From: GCA-002050365 sp964237235
Lineage (GTDB): Bacteria; Acidobacteriota; Blastocatellia; Pyrinomonadales; Pyrinomonadaceae
DNA length: 64,000 nt
Assembly: GCA_964237235.1 (NCBI GenBank)
Contig: CAXSGY010000020.1
Location: forward strand, 33,651 to 97,650
Direction of reading: 5' to 3'
Shown here in pieces: positions 1 to 9,091 of the stretch. The stretch's first letter is position 1. Every line of letters starts with the position of its first letter. Position numbers and translations under genes: made by a program. The notes under the pieces are model-generated. The model saw only the letters and a program-made list of their open reading frames with translations, was not told the DNA's origin and did not search any database.

Positions 1-1
1 C

Positions 2-781
2 GACGGCGAAGCCGACATCAAAAAAGCCCTGCAAATGTTGCCGCACGACCAGTCCATCAAAGACGCGTTCGACAATCTTGAATCACAACTGCATCCGTCT
101 GGAAAATCAGTCATCAACGGCGGCGGCACGACCGAAGAATCCGTTACCGCCGAACAGTATTTCAATCGCGGCGGGACGCAAATCGCCGCCAAACAATTCG
201 AGGCGGCTGTCCAGTCTTATTCCGGCTGTTTGCGGCTCGAACCGACTAACTATAGTTGCTATTATCAACGCGCCGTCGCCTATGACAATTTTGGCAAAAC
301 CGCTGAAGCAATCGCCGATGTCAACAAAACGCTCGAACTCGAACCGACTTACGCGCTCGCGCTCAATGCCAAAGCGAAACTCGACAAAAGACTCGCGCAG
401 GCGAAAACGGATGAGGCGACCAAAATCGAGTATGCCAGATACCGAAACGAATACGACCGTTTATCAGACCTCGATGCAGCACAGGGCAACGAGATGATCG
501 CCGAATATAAAAAAAGAACGGGAGCAAATTTGGACACAGATTATCCGTCTTCGGTCAACGCCGCGCAGAAAAGTATGGTCTGCGGCTATCTCGTCAAAAT
601 GAAACCGCTCGAAGAACAAATCGAGCAACAAAAACAGAAATTGGAACAAATAAAAGCCGCGGGCAAACTCGCCGGCTTACCCGATCTGGCGAAAGACTTG
701 GAAAATCTGGAAGACGATGAAGCTTATGATCCGCAATTGGTTGACTTTTTATATGAGCCGCTCGGCTGTCATCAACCTTAA
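2..781 (+). CDS. TPR-repeat protein, 5' end outside window
   Basis: The reading frame is open from the first bases of the window (DGEADIKKALQ...) into the first ATG at 35, so the true start lies upstream and the protein is partial. Residues about 40-115 after that ATG hold two to three tetratricopeptide repeats (patterns such as YFNRGGTQIAAKQFEAA and CYYQRAVAYDNFGKTAEA), which normally mediate protein-protein contacts. The C-terminal half is charged and probably coiled coil (EEQIEQQKQKLEQIK). No catalytic motif is visible. TPR assignment is firm; cellular role unknown. Confidence 0.75.
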   Translation, partial: DGEADIKKALQMLPHDQSIKDAFDNLESQLHPSGKSVINGGGTTEESVTAEQYFNRGGTQIAAKQFEAAVQSYSGCLRLEPTNYSCYYQRAVAYDNFGKTAEAIADVNKTLELEPTYALALNAKAKLDKRLAQAKTDEATKIEYARYRNEYDRLSDLDAAQGNEMIAEYKKRTGANLDTDYPSSVNAAQKSMVCGYLVKMKPLEEQIEQQKQKLEQIKAAGKLAGLPDLAKDLENLEDDEAYDPQLVDFLYEPLGCHQP

Positions 782-801
782 GTTTTGTTGACAGAGAAGA
801 G

Positions 802-1122
802 TTGACAGAGAAGAAATGTATTATTTTGGTCGCCGGCGGCAAACAATTTAATAGCGTCAGGAGCAATTTCGACACGGCGACCGGCGAAGTTCATTTTTCC
901 ACGGTCAACTCGTCAGTCTATTTCGGGTTTCCGGGAATCGTTTTCGGGCGCAGGTATGATTTGGAAGTGAAAAGCAAGCAATATTTGTTCGGCAGCTCGA
1001 GCGTGACAAGTTTCAGCGACGATTTTGGAGTTGTGCTTTTTGGGCAAAGAAACGCAAATCAGTTTCGCCAGTTTTTGACAATTGTGAATTTAGAGACTGT
1101 TCTAAAAACTTTGACCTTTTGA
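802..1122 (+). CDS. hypothetical protein, possibly a decayed fragment
   Basis: A 106-codon frame begins at a TTG 20 bases after the TPR gene; no good ribosome site and no recognisable domain. Right behind it, in another frame, lies a 57-codon frame (1151-1324, MKIKGENLFPAK...) that is also unrecognised. The two could be pieces of one frameshifted gene. Codon content is similar to neighbours, but real expression is uncertain. Confidence 0.25.
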   Translation: MTEKKCIILVAGGKQFNSVRSNFDTATGEVHFSTVNSSVYFGFPGIVFGRRYDLEVKSKQYLFGSSSVTSFSDDFGVVLFGQRNANQFRQFLTIVNLETVLKTLTF

Positions 1123-1398
1123 TACTGCTCTTACCGGCGAATTTGAGAAAATGAAAATCAAGGGCGAAAATTTATTCCCGGCAAAAACAAACGCCCGCGT
1201 TGAGCGCAATGAGTGGAACGCGGCGCAAATGGAAATTCGCGCCGCGCGAATCAGACGAACGGACGCGGCAGTCATTATCGCCGCCGTTCTGCGTTCTCTG
1301 TGTGCCGTCGCCGCGCAGTTATGAGATTTGAGAAGCTCGGAGATTTTGTGCCATCTCATCTCTTTATTTTTTGAGATTTCGGGGTTAAAGCGTAAAAA

Positions 1399-2110
1399 CT
1401 AATCGCCCGTCAGCGAACCGCCCATACTCACGAGGGCGATTTCCGACTCGTTTTGCGGCAATAGAAAACGCTGGCGGCTGTTTTGCGTGCGGCTTGTGAT
1501 TCCGAGAGCGCGAAACTTTTTCGGATGTATCGAGAAGCCCGGCACGATTGCGACGTAATAATCGCCGAAAACTTTTGAGTTTTTCAAACGGATATTTTCG
1601 ACGAGTTCGCAGAACTGGCAGCCTTCGATCACCGATTGATAAATTTCTTCGGACGTTTCCGCCCGTTGTCAGGCGCAGTCGAAAAGTCCGGTAATTTCTT
1701 TGACCGCTTTTTTCGGAACTTGCAGCCCGACGAGCCGCACGCCTTCGTCGGTCGTCATGCGAACGATTTTGAACGACGCATCACGGACGTTTTTGATTTG
1801 CCTGAATATTGGAAGCAGCACGCCGCTCAAAAGAAAATGTCCTTTTTGACGAATACCGAAATTTTCTCGACTTCCCCGTTCCACCAATCCTTCGCTTTCG
1901 ATTTTGGCACGAGCCGGAATCCGGCGGCGAAGCTTGATTGTTGCGGTGCGAGCGTCCGAAATCCGGAAATCCAAAATCTTTGCCTATTCGGGCGAGCTGT
2001 TTGTTGCCTGGAAAATCGTTTTTCGGGAGCCGCGATTTGAGAATTTCAAGCACCGCTTTTATGCGTTCTGGTTGTGGTTCGGTGGCAGTGTTTTTCATAC
2101 TCGAAATCAC
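1399..2110 (-). pseudogene. relic of strawberry-notch-type helicase C-terminal domain
   Basis: Three overlapping minus-strand frames join into one broken protein. The first (from 2110) carries RLPKNDFPGNKQLARIGK. The second (to about 1669) carries LLSGVLLPIF and VRMTTDEGVRLVGLQVP, which I recognise as like the LLPIW / RLTTDDGxRIIGR signature of the C-terminal domain of bacterial strawberry-notch helicases. The third (1632-1399) carries RFLLPQNESEIALV. At least two frameshifts separate them and no helicase domain is present. Such proteins are typical of plasmids, ICEs and phages, which fits the ParA gene next door. Family call is from memory of the motif. Confidence 0.4.
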
Positions 2111-2606
2111 CGCTTATTCGCCGCTTCAATTTTTTGTATTGCCGTTAAATTAACAATTTTTCCGTCAATTCCCCTCAACCGCTCGTATTATTTAATAATC
2201 TACTTTTGACAGATTAGGTCAGTCCTGAGAATGCTTCTTTTCCTGCCGCGCTTGAACTTTGCCGTTTCAATCAAATTGCCGCAATCATAAATGTAACCGA
2301 AGTTGTTGCCCGCAATAAGCCGGTTGCTTTAAAAGCCTTTCCGTCAAAAAATATTTTGAATAACCGGCGCGGCGCGTCTTTAGTTACGGGTGAAAAATTT
2401 TTATAATATAGTTCCGTCCGCGTCTGCAGTTATGCCATTTTTGAAGGCGGGCTATTATCTTATATTTCTATACTTCCTACGATCTTTCTGTTGGTATGTT
2501 TATATGGGTATTATACTACCTATTTATCTACCTATCTAAACTTTTGATAATCTGACTTTTTATTTTATACTTTACTCGGTTATTTATGTGGATTACTAAT
2601 TGATTA
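2111..2606. other. AT-rich gap upstream of parA
   Basis: No convincing gene. The stretch is clearly richer in A and T than its flanks and contains short direct repeats of CTACCTAT around 2513-2540 and several runs of T/A. It could hold a partition or replication site for the ParA module, but no long iterons are visible. Confidence 0.35.
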
Positions 2607-2636
2607 TTGACAATCCTTCTGAGGGATTTGTATATT
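2607..2636 (+). promoter_or_regulatory. sigma-70-like promoter of parA
   Basis: TTGACA at 2607-2612 and TATATT at 2631-2636, 18 bases apart, about 60 bases before the chosen parA start. Because the -35 box lies inside the longest possible parA frame, it argues for the internal ATG at 2697. Confidence 0.5.
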
Positions 2637-2696
2637 CTATTTTGCAGCGATTTAAGATCGTTTTTCAGAATCCGTTTTCAATTCGCAAATTCAAAT

Positions 2697-3482
2697 ATGC
2701 CGGTAACAATCCAAATTCAAAATTTCAAAGGCGGGGTGGGGAAAACCACTACGTCCATCAATTTAGCGGCTTCGCTAGCGAGAAAGGGAAAAAAGGTGCT
2801 GGTCGTTGACCTCGACCATCAGGGAAATACGACGAAAGGATTAGGCTACGAGGTCAACTCCCGGAGTCCGACCATTTTTCATGTCCTCAAAGACATTGAT
2901 TTCGATTTTAATGATGCCGTGGCAACCGTTAGGGAGAATATTGACTTAATCCCGTCGGATTCGAGAACGGCAAGTCTTGAGGACATTCTTCACTCGATGC
3001 CGCGCCGCGAAGAAATGCTGAAGATAAAACTGAAGAATACTGATTTTTGGGATGTAATTATTTTAGACTGTCCGCCCGCGCACGGTCTGATTCATCTGAA
3101 CGCTCTACTTTTCGCCGAATATATTATTTTTCCCGTTACGCCCGAAGTGTGGAGCTACGATGGGCTGGAAGGCGTGCTCGGTTCGATCAAAAGAATGCAG
3201 AAATATTTCAACTGTCAACCGACGATTATCGGCGCGTTGCCGACCATCGTTGACGAGCGGTATTCGCTGACCGGAGAAGTGCGACAACTCCTCGAACAAA
3301 CCTTCGGGAAAGAGAAACTGCTCAGTCCGATCAGAACGGATGCGAAATTGAAAAATTCACAAAAAAAAGGGCAAACGATTTTCGAATTCGCGCCGCGCTC
3401 GCGGGCTGCGAACGATTACGACCGGCTGGCTGTCGAGGTTCTAAGCCGCGTCGGACTCAAGAAAAAAGCGAGAGGTAAATAA
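2697..3482 (+). CDS. parA: ParA/Soj-family partition ATPase
   Basis: A 261-residue P-loop ATPase of the ParA/MinD group. The deviant Walker A motif KGGVGKTT lies about 10 residues from the N-terminus, followed by the Walker A' region (VVDLDHQGNTT) and Walker B (VIILDCPPA). ParA proteins bind DNA non-specifically with ATP and move plasmid or chromosome cargo together with a centromere-binding partner. Length fits Soj-type ParA. The frame could extend to 2607, but that would put the start on the promoter -35 box, and homology begins right after the ATG at 2697. The start has no clear Shine-Dalgarno. The next gene follows after 7 bases and is its probable partner. Confidence 0.9.
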   Translation: MPVTIQIQNFKGGVGKTTTSINLAASLARKGKKVLVVDLDHQGNTTKGLGYEVNSRSPTIFHVLKDIDFDFNDAVATVRENIDLIPSDSRTASLEDILHSMPRREEMLKIKLKNTDFWDVIILDCPPAHGLIHLNALLFAEYIIFPVTPEVWSYDGLEGVLGSIKRMQKYFNCQPTIIGALPTIVDERYSLTGEVRQLLEQTFGKEKLLSPIRTDAKLKNSQKKGQTIFEFAPRSRAANDYDRLAVEVLSRVGLKKKARGK

Positions 3483-3489
3483 AGAAACG

Positions 3490-4188
3490 GTGACGATGAA
3501 GACAAATAAAGAAGGAGCGAATTCTAAAAATGCCGACACGTTGTGGCGCAAACCGATAACGCTTGAATCGTTTGAAGATGAAGACCCGTTAGCGACGCTC
3601 TATCGGGGCAGGGAAGTAGAAGATTTTGGAAAAAATATCGACGAGTCGGCTCGAAACAAGCGAGATCGAACCGTCGCCGAGAAATCAAAAAAACTTGAAA
3701 AGCCCGCAGGCGATCTTCATTCAGAATCGAAGCAAATCATTCTTGACAGTAAAACGGAAAAAGCGGCGATTGACGGTAAAGTCAAAATTAGCGGCAGTCC
3801 CGGATTGCCAAAAGTTTCGGAAGAAGAATTAAAAAAACTTCTCAGAATCAAAAGCGATTCGTTTCAATTTACCGACATCAGAGAAATTTTGCGCGGCAAA
3901 TCTTTCGATATGTATGCCTATCTGCGTTTTTTGTCCGGCGAGGCGGACGTTTGCAAAATAAAACATCTCGATTTGATGAAAAAACTGGATATCAGTCGTC
4001 CAACGCTTTTTAAGCAGGGCGAGTGGCTCATCAGGCTCGGCTTGATAGAAAAGCGAAATGTGCCGGGCGACCACCTCGGTACGTCATATATTATTCATCG
4101 GGTCGAAAGTGTTTTGCCCGTTCCGGCAAATCTGGTCAAGCAAATTAATTCGCAAATCGAAAATTACCGACAGGAAAAGAACACCTGA
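3490..4188 (+). CDS. putative ParA partner with winged-helix domain
   Basis: A 232-residue protein starting at GTG 3490 (or ATG 3496), 7 bases after parA, so very likely co-transcribed. Residues 1-110 are highly charged and probably disordered. Residues about 120-215 look like a winged helix (DLMKKLDISRPTLFKQGEWL is a helix-turn-helix-like stretch, followed by LGLIEKR and a wing). No ParB nuclease or KorB motif is visible. By position it may be the DNA-binding adaptor that links ParA to a centromere; this is inference. Confidence 0.6.
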   Translation: MTMKTNKEGANSKNADTLWRKPITLESFEDEDPLATLYRGREVEDFGKNIDESARNKRDRTVAEKSKKLEKPAGDLHSESKQIILDSKTEKAAIDGKVKISGSPGLPKVSEEELKKLLRIKSDSFQFTDIREILRGKSFDMYAYLRFLSGEADVCKIKHLDLMKKLDISRPTLFKQGEWLIRLGLIEKRNVPGDHLGTSYIIHRVESVLPVPANLVKQINSQIENYRQEKNT

Positions 4189-5623
4189 ATATTTTCAGGA
4201 AAGTTCAGCTCGGTCTCGTTTATGAAGCAGCCGATTTTCCTCTTCTACTTTCTCATAATAAAGCATATTGATTGAGTTATCACCAACGCTTTTTCGGGGA
4301 TGATCATATCGCCGCACCGACTAAATATGCTTATGCCCCGAACCGCTCTGCACCTGCCGGTAGAGAGGCTCTAAGTCTAATGCGCGGTTGAACATCATTC
4401 TTCTGATATCGAGCGGCGTAACTTTCCCGATGCCGACAAACTCCGCTCATTTTTCGATTGTATACCGTAGCCGTTTGGTCGCTCGTGCCTTGTTTGCGTC
4501 AAAGTTGCGACGGCTCACATCCGTTTGAAAGCATTAAATGCCGCCTGTTTTCATCGTCTGCCGGTTAGAAGCGTCAATTCGCAGGAATTCATTAATTGCT
4601 CTTTTAAGCGTTCTGAGAAATGTGAATCGTTCGCTTGCGTCAGCTTTTAGCGTTGATTTCGAGTGTTTATTTCCCCTACGAGTAGTGAAAAGGAGAGACG
4701 CGTAAATTCATCGCTTCATAGATTACTAGAAACTTCCGACACATCAATAAAATTAATAATTTAATCTCTGATTTTGGTTGCGGTCGTCCCATCGAGACCG
4801 GTTAAAAGATACTACACTTCCTTCGGCATTAAGGCGCGTCCCGCAAGCCTCCCGGGCAAGGCGGGAGGAGTCGGCACGGGTTTAGCTGAAGCCGGATTTA
4901 ATTAAAGCGCGCCGGCGAAAAACGTCAGTCGCCGTAATCTCAAACGCCTATTTACGATTATTAAAATGAAAAAATTCTTTAATATACGTTTCTTAGTTAC
5001 GGTGGATTTCCTTCGAGAGATGCTTCAGACGAAAAGTCGCTCCCGGCTTGAATAATAAAGCTTTGCAAATTCCAGATTATCTACGGCTTTTGTAAAATTT
5101 AGCTTTATATTTCAATGCCTTTTTCGTTGATTTTAGATGGAATTCAGCATCTTCGAAGTAAAAATATATCATAAAAACTAAATTATCTGATATAACGTGC
5201 AAGAAAACTCTTCCTCTGTCTGAAAAGTAAAGAATTCTTCATATTTTCTAAACTATTTGAAAGGATTGGGTCACGTCGCGCAAGGTAAGAAGGCATATTC
5301 TTAATCCTTCTACGATGGAAATAACGATGTCGAAATAGCGTCCCGCGCGCCTGAATACCGACAAATAATCTGTTTCTCCTAACTTCTTTTGATCACTCAA
5401 GAACGCTGAAAAGTTATCTATCTTAGACTTTTCTAACGACTTATCAAATCGATTAACGGCTGGTATGAAAGTTGTTTTAAAGGGCAGCTAGTGAAGCTAT
5501 TTGGATGTTAAAACAAAATTGATTGGATAAGCAAAAATCGGAATTGTTCCAAACGGAACTTTAGGCGAGGCGAATTGAGAATCACTATTGTTATTCCATA
5601 GATAAATGTTTAGGAGAAACAAA
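4189..5623. other. 1.4-kb stretch without an intact gene
   Basis: AT-rich DNA with no convincing ORF. On the minus strand between about 4680 and 4189 one frame stays open apart from three stops and gives basic, helical text (for example TFLRTLKRAINEFLR and VTPLDIRRMMFNRAL), possibly a dead replication or recombination gene, but I cannot name it. A 7-bp hairpin CCTCCCG/CGGGAGG sits at 4848-4868. The rest, to the hydrolase ribosome site at 5611, shows nothing I can assign. Confidence 0.3.
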
Positions 5624-6973
5624 ATGAAAAGTTTACAAAGTATTTTAACGATTTCGGGAGCGTCCCGGTATGCCTTTGCTGCGATGCTCGCTCTGTCAAC
5701 GCTTTTTTCGGCAGTCGCGGTTTCCGTCGCAAGGGGGCAGAATAACAATTCAAAAAAACCGGCAATCGTGCTTGTTCACGGTGCATACGCCGACGGGTCG
5801 AGCTGGAGCAAGGTGATTCCGATGCTTCAGGCAAAAGGCTACACGGTCACATCCGTTCAAAATCCGCTGACTTCGCTCGCTGACGATGTGGCGGCAACGA
5901 ACCGCGTCATCAACCAACAGACCGGACCGGTGCTGCTGGTCGGACATTCCTGGGCTGGCGTGATAATTACCGAAGCGGGAAACAATGCGAAAGTCAAAGG
6001 ACTGGTTTATGTTTCCGGCTTGGCTCCCGACAGCGGACAGTCGCTCGTTGATGCGGTGACGGGATTTCCGGCGTCGGCGGCTCCGGTAATGAAAGACGAA
6101 GGCGGTTTTCTGTCGCTGTCCGAGTCGTCGTATATGAAGTATTTTGCACCGGATTTGCCGCCCGCCGAGCAAAAAATGCTTGCCGCAACGCAGGTGACTT
6201 GGTTTAACGGCTGCCTGACCGACAAGGTGACGCGCGCCGCCTGGCACGACAAGCCTTCGTGGTGGGTAATCGGCACGAACGACCAGATGGTCAATCCCAA
6301 AATGCAGGAGACGATGGCTGCCAATATCAAGGCGCAAGTCACGGAAGTGCCGACCAGCCACGTCGCAATGCTCGCCGATCCAAAATCGGTGACAAACGTG
6401 ATCGTCGCCGCCGCCGATAAAATTCAATCGGGCAAAGTTGGCAATGGCGGCGTTATTCAGACTAGTGATGACCAAATTGAAGCTGTTAATAAAGAAAATA
6501 CACCGCTCGTCAAGACTATTTCACAGCAATTAACGGCGCGCACCGCCGCAAATCTAATGGTTCATGATGTCACGGGACCAGCCGGAATCGTGCCGATCAC
6601 AGGCGAACCGCCGGTGAAGCTATTCATTGACGCGCCGCTGGCGGACTCGCTCTCGAAGGGACGCGTCATCATTCAATACCGGGCGGAAAATCTTCGCATC
6701 GAGCCGGTCTACGGGCTGGCGGCGCTCAATGTGTCGCCGCGCATCGGACACATCCACGTCACTGTGGATGATGCGGCGTGGCACTGGTTGGACGCGAGCG
6801 GCGAACCGCTCGTCATCACCGGTTTAACGCCGGGCGCGCACAAAGTTTTGATCGAACTGGTCAATGCCGCGCATCAGACGCTGGATTACGGAGTCGTCAG
6901 CTTTGAAGTCCCGGTTCGGTCGCTCGTCAAGCCCGATCCGATGGCTGACGGCTTCCGCTCTGCTCCCGATTAA
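5624..6973 (+). CDS. exported alpha/beta hydrolase fused to DUF6130 domain
   Basis: A 449-residue protein; the ATG at 5624 follows AGGAGA at 5611-5616, better than the upstream ATG 5606. A signal peptide covers residues 1-38. Residues about 45-265 are an alpha/beta hydrolase of the pyrethroid-hydrolase/EstC type: HG oxyanion loop near 52, nucleophile elbow GHSWAG (Ser109), Asp220 in GTND and His246. Residues about 320-435 match the DUF6130 pattern (VIIQYRAENLRI, RIGHIHVTVDDA, WHWLDASGEP), a domain I know mainly as a separate small protein. The fusion suggests a periplasmic or secreted esterase with a beta-sandwich appendage. It is followed closely by an exported metallo-beta-lactamase-fold protein in the same direction. 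Substrate unknown. Confidence 0.85.
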   Translation: MKSLQSILTISGASRYAFAAMLALSTLFSAVAVSVARGQNNNSKKPAIVLVHGAYADGSSWSKVIPMLQAKGYTVTSVQNPLTSLADDVAATNRVINQQTGPVLLVGHSWAGVIITEAGNNAKVKGLVYVSGLAPDSGQSLVDAVTGFPASAAPVMKDEGGFLSLSESSYMKYFAPDLPPAEQKMLAATQVTWFNGCLTDKVTRAAWHDKPSWWVIGTNDQMVNPKMQETMAANIKAQVTEVPTSHVAMLADPKSVTNVIVAAADKIQSGKVGNGGVIQTSDDQIEAVNKENTPLVKTISQQLTARTAANLMVHDVTGPAGIVPITGEPPVKLFIDAPLADSLSKGRVIIQYRAENLRIEPVYGLAALNVSPRIGHIHVTVDDAAWHWLDASGEPLVITGLTPGAHKVLIELVNAAHQTLDYGVVSFEVPVRSLVKPDPMADGFRSAPD

Positions 6974-7076
6974 ACCTAAAGAACGATTAGACAAGTTTTG
7001 ATTGTTGCCAAATGTTTCAAAGGAGTTCAGCACTTCAATGAAAGTAAAGAATTATAAAACGGTAAAAGGAGTTGAT

Positions 7077-8045
7077 ATGCTTACAACGAACCAGTTTATT
7101 CTTAAAATAACATCGCGTTTCTTTATCAGCATCTGCGCGTTATTTGTTTCTATCGGAGGATTGCTTGCGCCCGTGCAAATTTTCGCGCAGGAAGCCGTCA
7201 GCCCCGTCACTAAAATTAACGAGGAAGCCGCCAAAGCCGATATTACGGTCGAAACTCTGCGCGGCAACCTCAGCGTTTTGACGGGTTCGGGCGGAAACAT
7301 CACCGTGCTGACGGGAACTGACGGGAAATTGATGGTTGACGGCGGCATCGCCGTTTCGCAGGTGAAAATTCAGGCGGCTCTCGATCAGATAAGTAATGCA
7401 CCGCTCAAATATCTGATAAATACGCACTGGCACTGGGATCACACCGACAGCAATGAATGGCTGCACGAACAGGGCGCGACCATCATTGCCCAGGAGAATA
7501 CGCTCAAGCGGCTTCTCGTGGCGACGCGCGTTGAAGATTGGAATTACACCTTTCAGCCTCCGCCGACGGGAGCGCGTCCGACCGTGACTTTCAAAACCGA
7601 CAAAACCTTGAAGTTTGACGGCGAAACAATCGTGATGAAAAATTACGGTATCGGTCATACGGACACCGACATTTGGGTCTATTTCAAAAAAGCGGATGTG
7701 ATGGCGACGGGCGACATTTGGTGGAACGGCTACTATCCGTTTATTGATAATTCCACAGGCGGCGGCATTAATGCCATTATTCGCTGGGCGAATCTGACGC
7801 TTGAAAAAGTGACGGACAAAACCGTTATCGTTCCCGGTCACGGTCCGGTCGGCAATCGCGCACAGTTCGTCGAGTTTCGGGATATGCTCGTCGCCGTCCG
7901 CGACAAAGTGGCGCGTCTCAAAAAACAGGGCAAATCAATTGAACAAGTCGTCGCCGCCAAACCGACCGCCGAGTTTGACGCCAAATGGGGCGGCTTCGTG
8001 ATTGACCCGGCATTTTTTACGCGGCTCGTTTACGCGGGGTTATGA
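7077..8045 (+). CDS. exported MBL-fold metallohydrolase
   Basis: The ATG at 7077 is preceded by AAAGGAG at 7065-7071 and is followed directly by a signal peptide ending near IFAQ (residue 37), so it is preferred over 7002 or 7038. The 322-residue protein has the metal-binding motif HWHWDH at 117-122, a downstream GHTDTD and PGHGP, the standard zinc ligands of the metallo-beta-lactamase fold. It resembles the group of periplasmic MBL proteins annotated as beta-lactamase- or cyclase-like hydrolases; substrate cannot be told. It lies 103 bases after the hydrolase-DUF6130 gene and is probably co-expressed. Confidence 0.85.
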   Translation: MLTTNQFILKITSRFFISICALFVSIGGLLAPVQIFAQEAVSPVTKINEEAAKADITVETLRGNLSVLTGSGGNITVLTGTDGKLMVDGGIAVSQVKIQAALDQISNAPLKYLINTHWHWDHTDSNEWLHEQGATIIAQENTLKRLLVATRVEDWNYTFQPPPTGARPTVTFKTDKTLKFDGETIVMKNYGIGHTDTDIWVYFKKADVMATGDIWWNGYYPFIDNSTGGGINAIIRWANLTLEKVTDKTVIVPGHGPVGNRAQFVEFRDMLVAVRDKVARLKKQGKSIEQVVAAKPTAEFDAKWGGFVIDPAFFTRLVYAGL

Positions 8046-8550
8046 GCGGAACGGCGGCAAACTTAAAAATTAAGTCTAGCAAATCTTGAGAACCGTCGGT
8101 CAAAGAAATTTGAGTCTTTGCATTAGCCGCCCGTGAAGACTAGCTAACCGGAAGAAAAGTCTGCCGTGATTATCGCAGGAAACAACGGCGGCGAGTAAAT
8201 TTTCATCTGCCCGACAAAGGCGTTGCGCGTCGAAGAACAGCGGTTGCAAAAACTGCTTTTTGACGCGCAACGCCTTCCCGAATTTCAGCCGGACGTGAAT
8301 GTATGTGAATTGCCGGTTATAACTTTCATCGATTTTTACCGTCTTGCCCGCGAGCCGGAAAATTCATCGAAATCAGCGAAATTGATGTTTTCCTATGAGG
8401 CGGCAATTGCCAGGACAGTTTTTACGGCGACCGACAAACCAATCTGCGAATCGCCGCTCACCTGTTGAATAAATTACTATTATCGGCAAACGTGTTGATG
8501 GAAATATCGAAAGATTCGCCGTTTGAAATTAAACGGTTCAAAGACAAAAA
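8046..8550. other. 505-base gap with long hairpin
   Basis: No supported gene. An 81-codon frame at 8223-8468 has no ribosome site or known domain and starts inside the hairpin listed separately. Otherwise nothing recognised. Confidence 0.4.
8217..8276. repeat. 15-bp perfect inverted repeat with 30-base loop
   Basis: AAGGCGTTGCGCGTC at 8217-8231 is exactly complementary to 8262-8276. The arms are GC-rich and there is no T-run after either arm, so it is not a plain rho-independent terminator. Confidence 0.7.
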
Positions 8551-9000
8551 ATGACACGAGACGAAAATTTTATGCGGCGATGTCTGGAACTTGGACGCAT
8601 CGCTTTGGCGGCGGGCGACGCGCCCGTCGGTTCCTTGATTGCGCTGGCTGGAAAAATCGTCGGCGAAGGCATCGAATCGGTCAAATCAAAACTCGACCCG
8701 ACGGCGCACGCCGAAATTCTCGCCGTCCGCGCCGCCTGCAAAAACTTGCAGACGCTCGATTTAGCGGGCGCGACCCTTTACACAAACGTCGAGCCGTGCG
8801 TGATGTGCGCTTTTGCGATTCGGCAAACGGGAATCAGCCGGGTAATTTTCGGCATTGCAAACGGGAAAGTCGGCGGAGCGAATTCAAAATTTCAGGTTTT
8901 GACCGATACAAATTTTCCCGCGAAATTCCCCGCGCCTGAAATACGATTCGGGATTTTATCGGAGGAATGCGAACGTCTCGCCGCAGAAAGAAAAAAATAA
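8551..9000 (+). CDS. nucleoside deaminase, TadA/guanine deaminase family
   Basis: A 149-residue zinc-dependent cytidine-deaminase-fold protein. The zinc site is complete: HAE at 53-55 (His ligand and catalytic Glu) and PCVMC at 82-86 (two Cys ligands). Length is that of TadA, which converts A34 to inosine in tRNA-Arg, but the C-terminal part is not distinctive, so guanine or another nucleoside deaminase is possible. It stands alone, ending convergently with the minus-strand MBL gene, with a shared hairpin between them. Confidence 0.85.
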   Translation: MTRDENFMRRCLELGRIALAAGDAPVGSLIALAGKIVGEGIESVKSKLDPTAHAEILAVRAACKNLQTLDLAGATLYTNVEPCVMCAFAIRQTGISRVIFGIANGKVGGANSKFQVLTDTNFPAKFPAPEIRFGILSEECERLAAERKK

Positions 9001-9037
9001 AATAACGCCTTCTTTTTGTAGCTGACGTTATTTTATT
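8996..9037. terminator. bidirectional terminator-like hairpin
   Basis: AATAAAATAACG (8996-9007) pairs perfectly with CGTTATTTTATT (9026-9037), giving a 12-bp stem with A/T-rich outer ends, between two convergent genes. It overlaps the last codons of the deaminase. Confidence 0.6.
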
Positions 9038-9091
9038 TTCTGATTGAATCCAAGACTCCGCCCGGCTTTTAATTCTCGTTAATCCATCCGT

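Noticed and set aside
4189..4680. Possible dead integrase or replication gene on the minus strand
   Set aside because: One frame has only three stops in about 165 codons, but that is not far from chance and no family motif (for example R-H-R-Y) can be seen, so no name was given.
5575..5604. TTGAGA/TAGATA promoter for the DUF6130 hydrolase
   Set aside because: Spacing is 18, but transcription would start on the ribosome site itself, leaving almost no leader.
5750..6475. 241-codon open frame on the minus strand
   Set aside because: It lies entirely antisense to the alpha/beta hydrolase-DUF6130 gene, has Arg/His-rich composition and no domain.
7140..7841. 233-codon minus-strand frame
   Set aside because: Antisense shadow of the MBL-fold gene, which has a signal peptide and metal motif.
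8223..8468. 81-codon plus-strand frame in a gap
   Set aside because: No ribosome site or known family, and its first codons lie inside the 15-bp hairpin; kept only as a remark on the gap.
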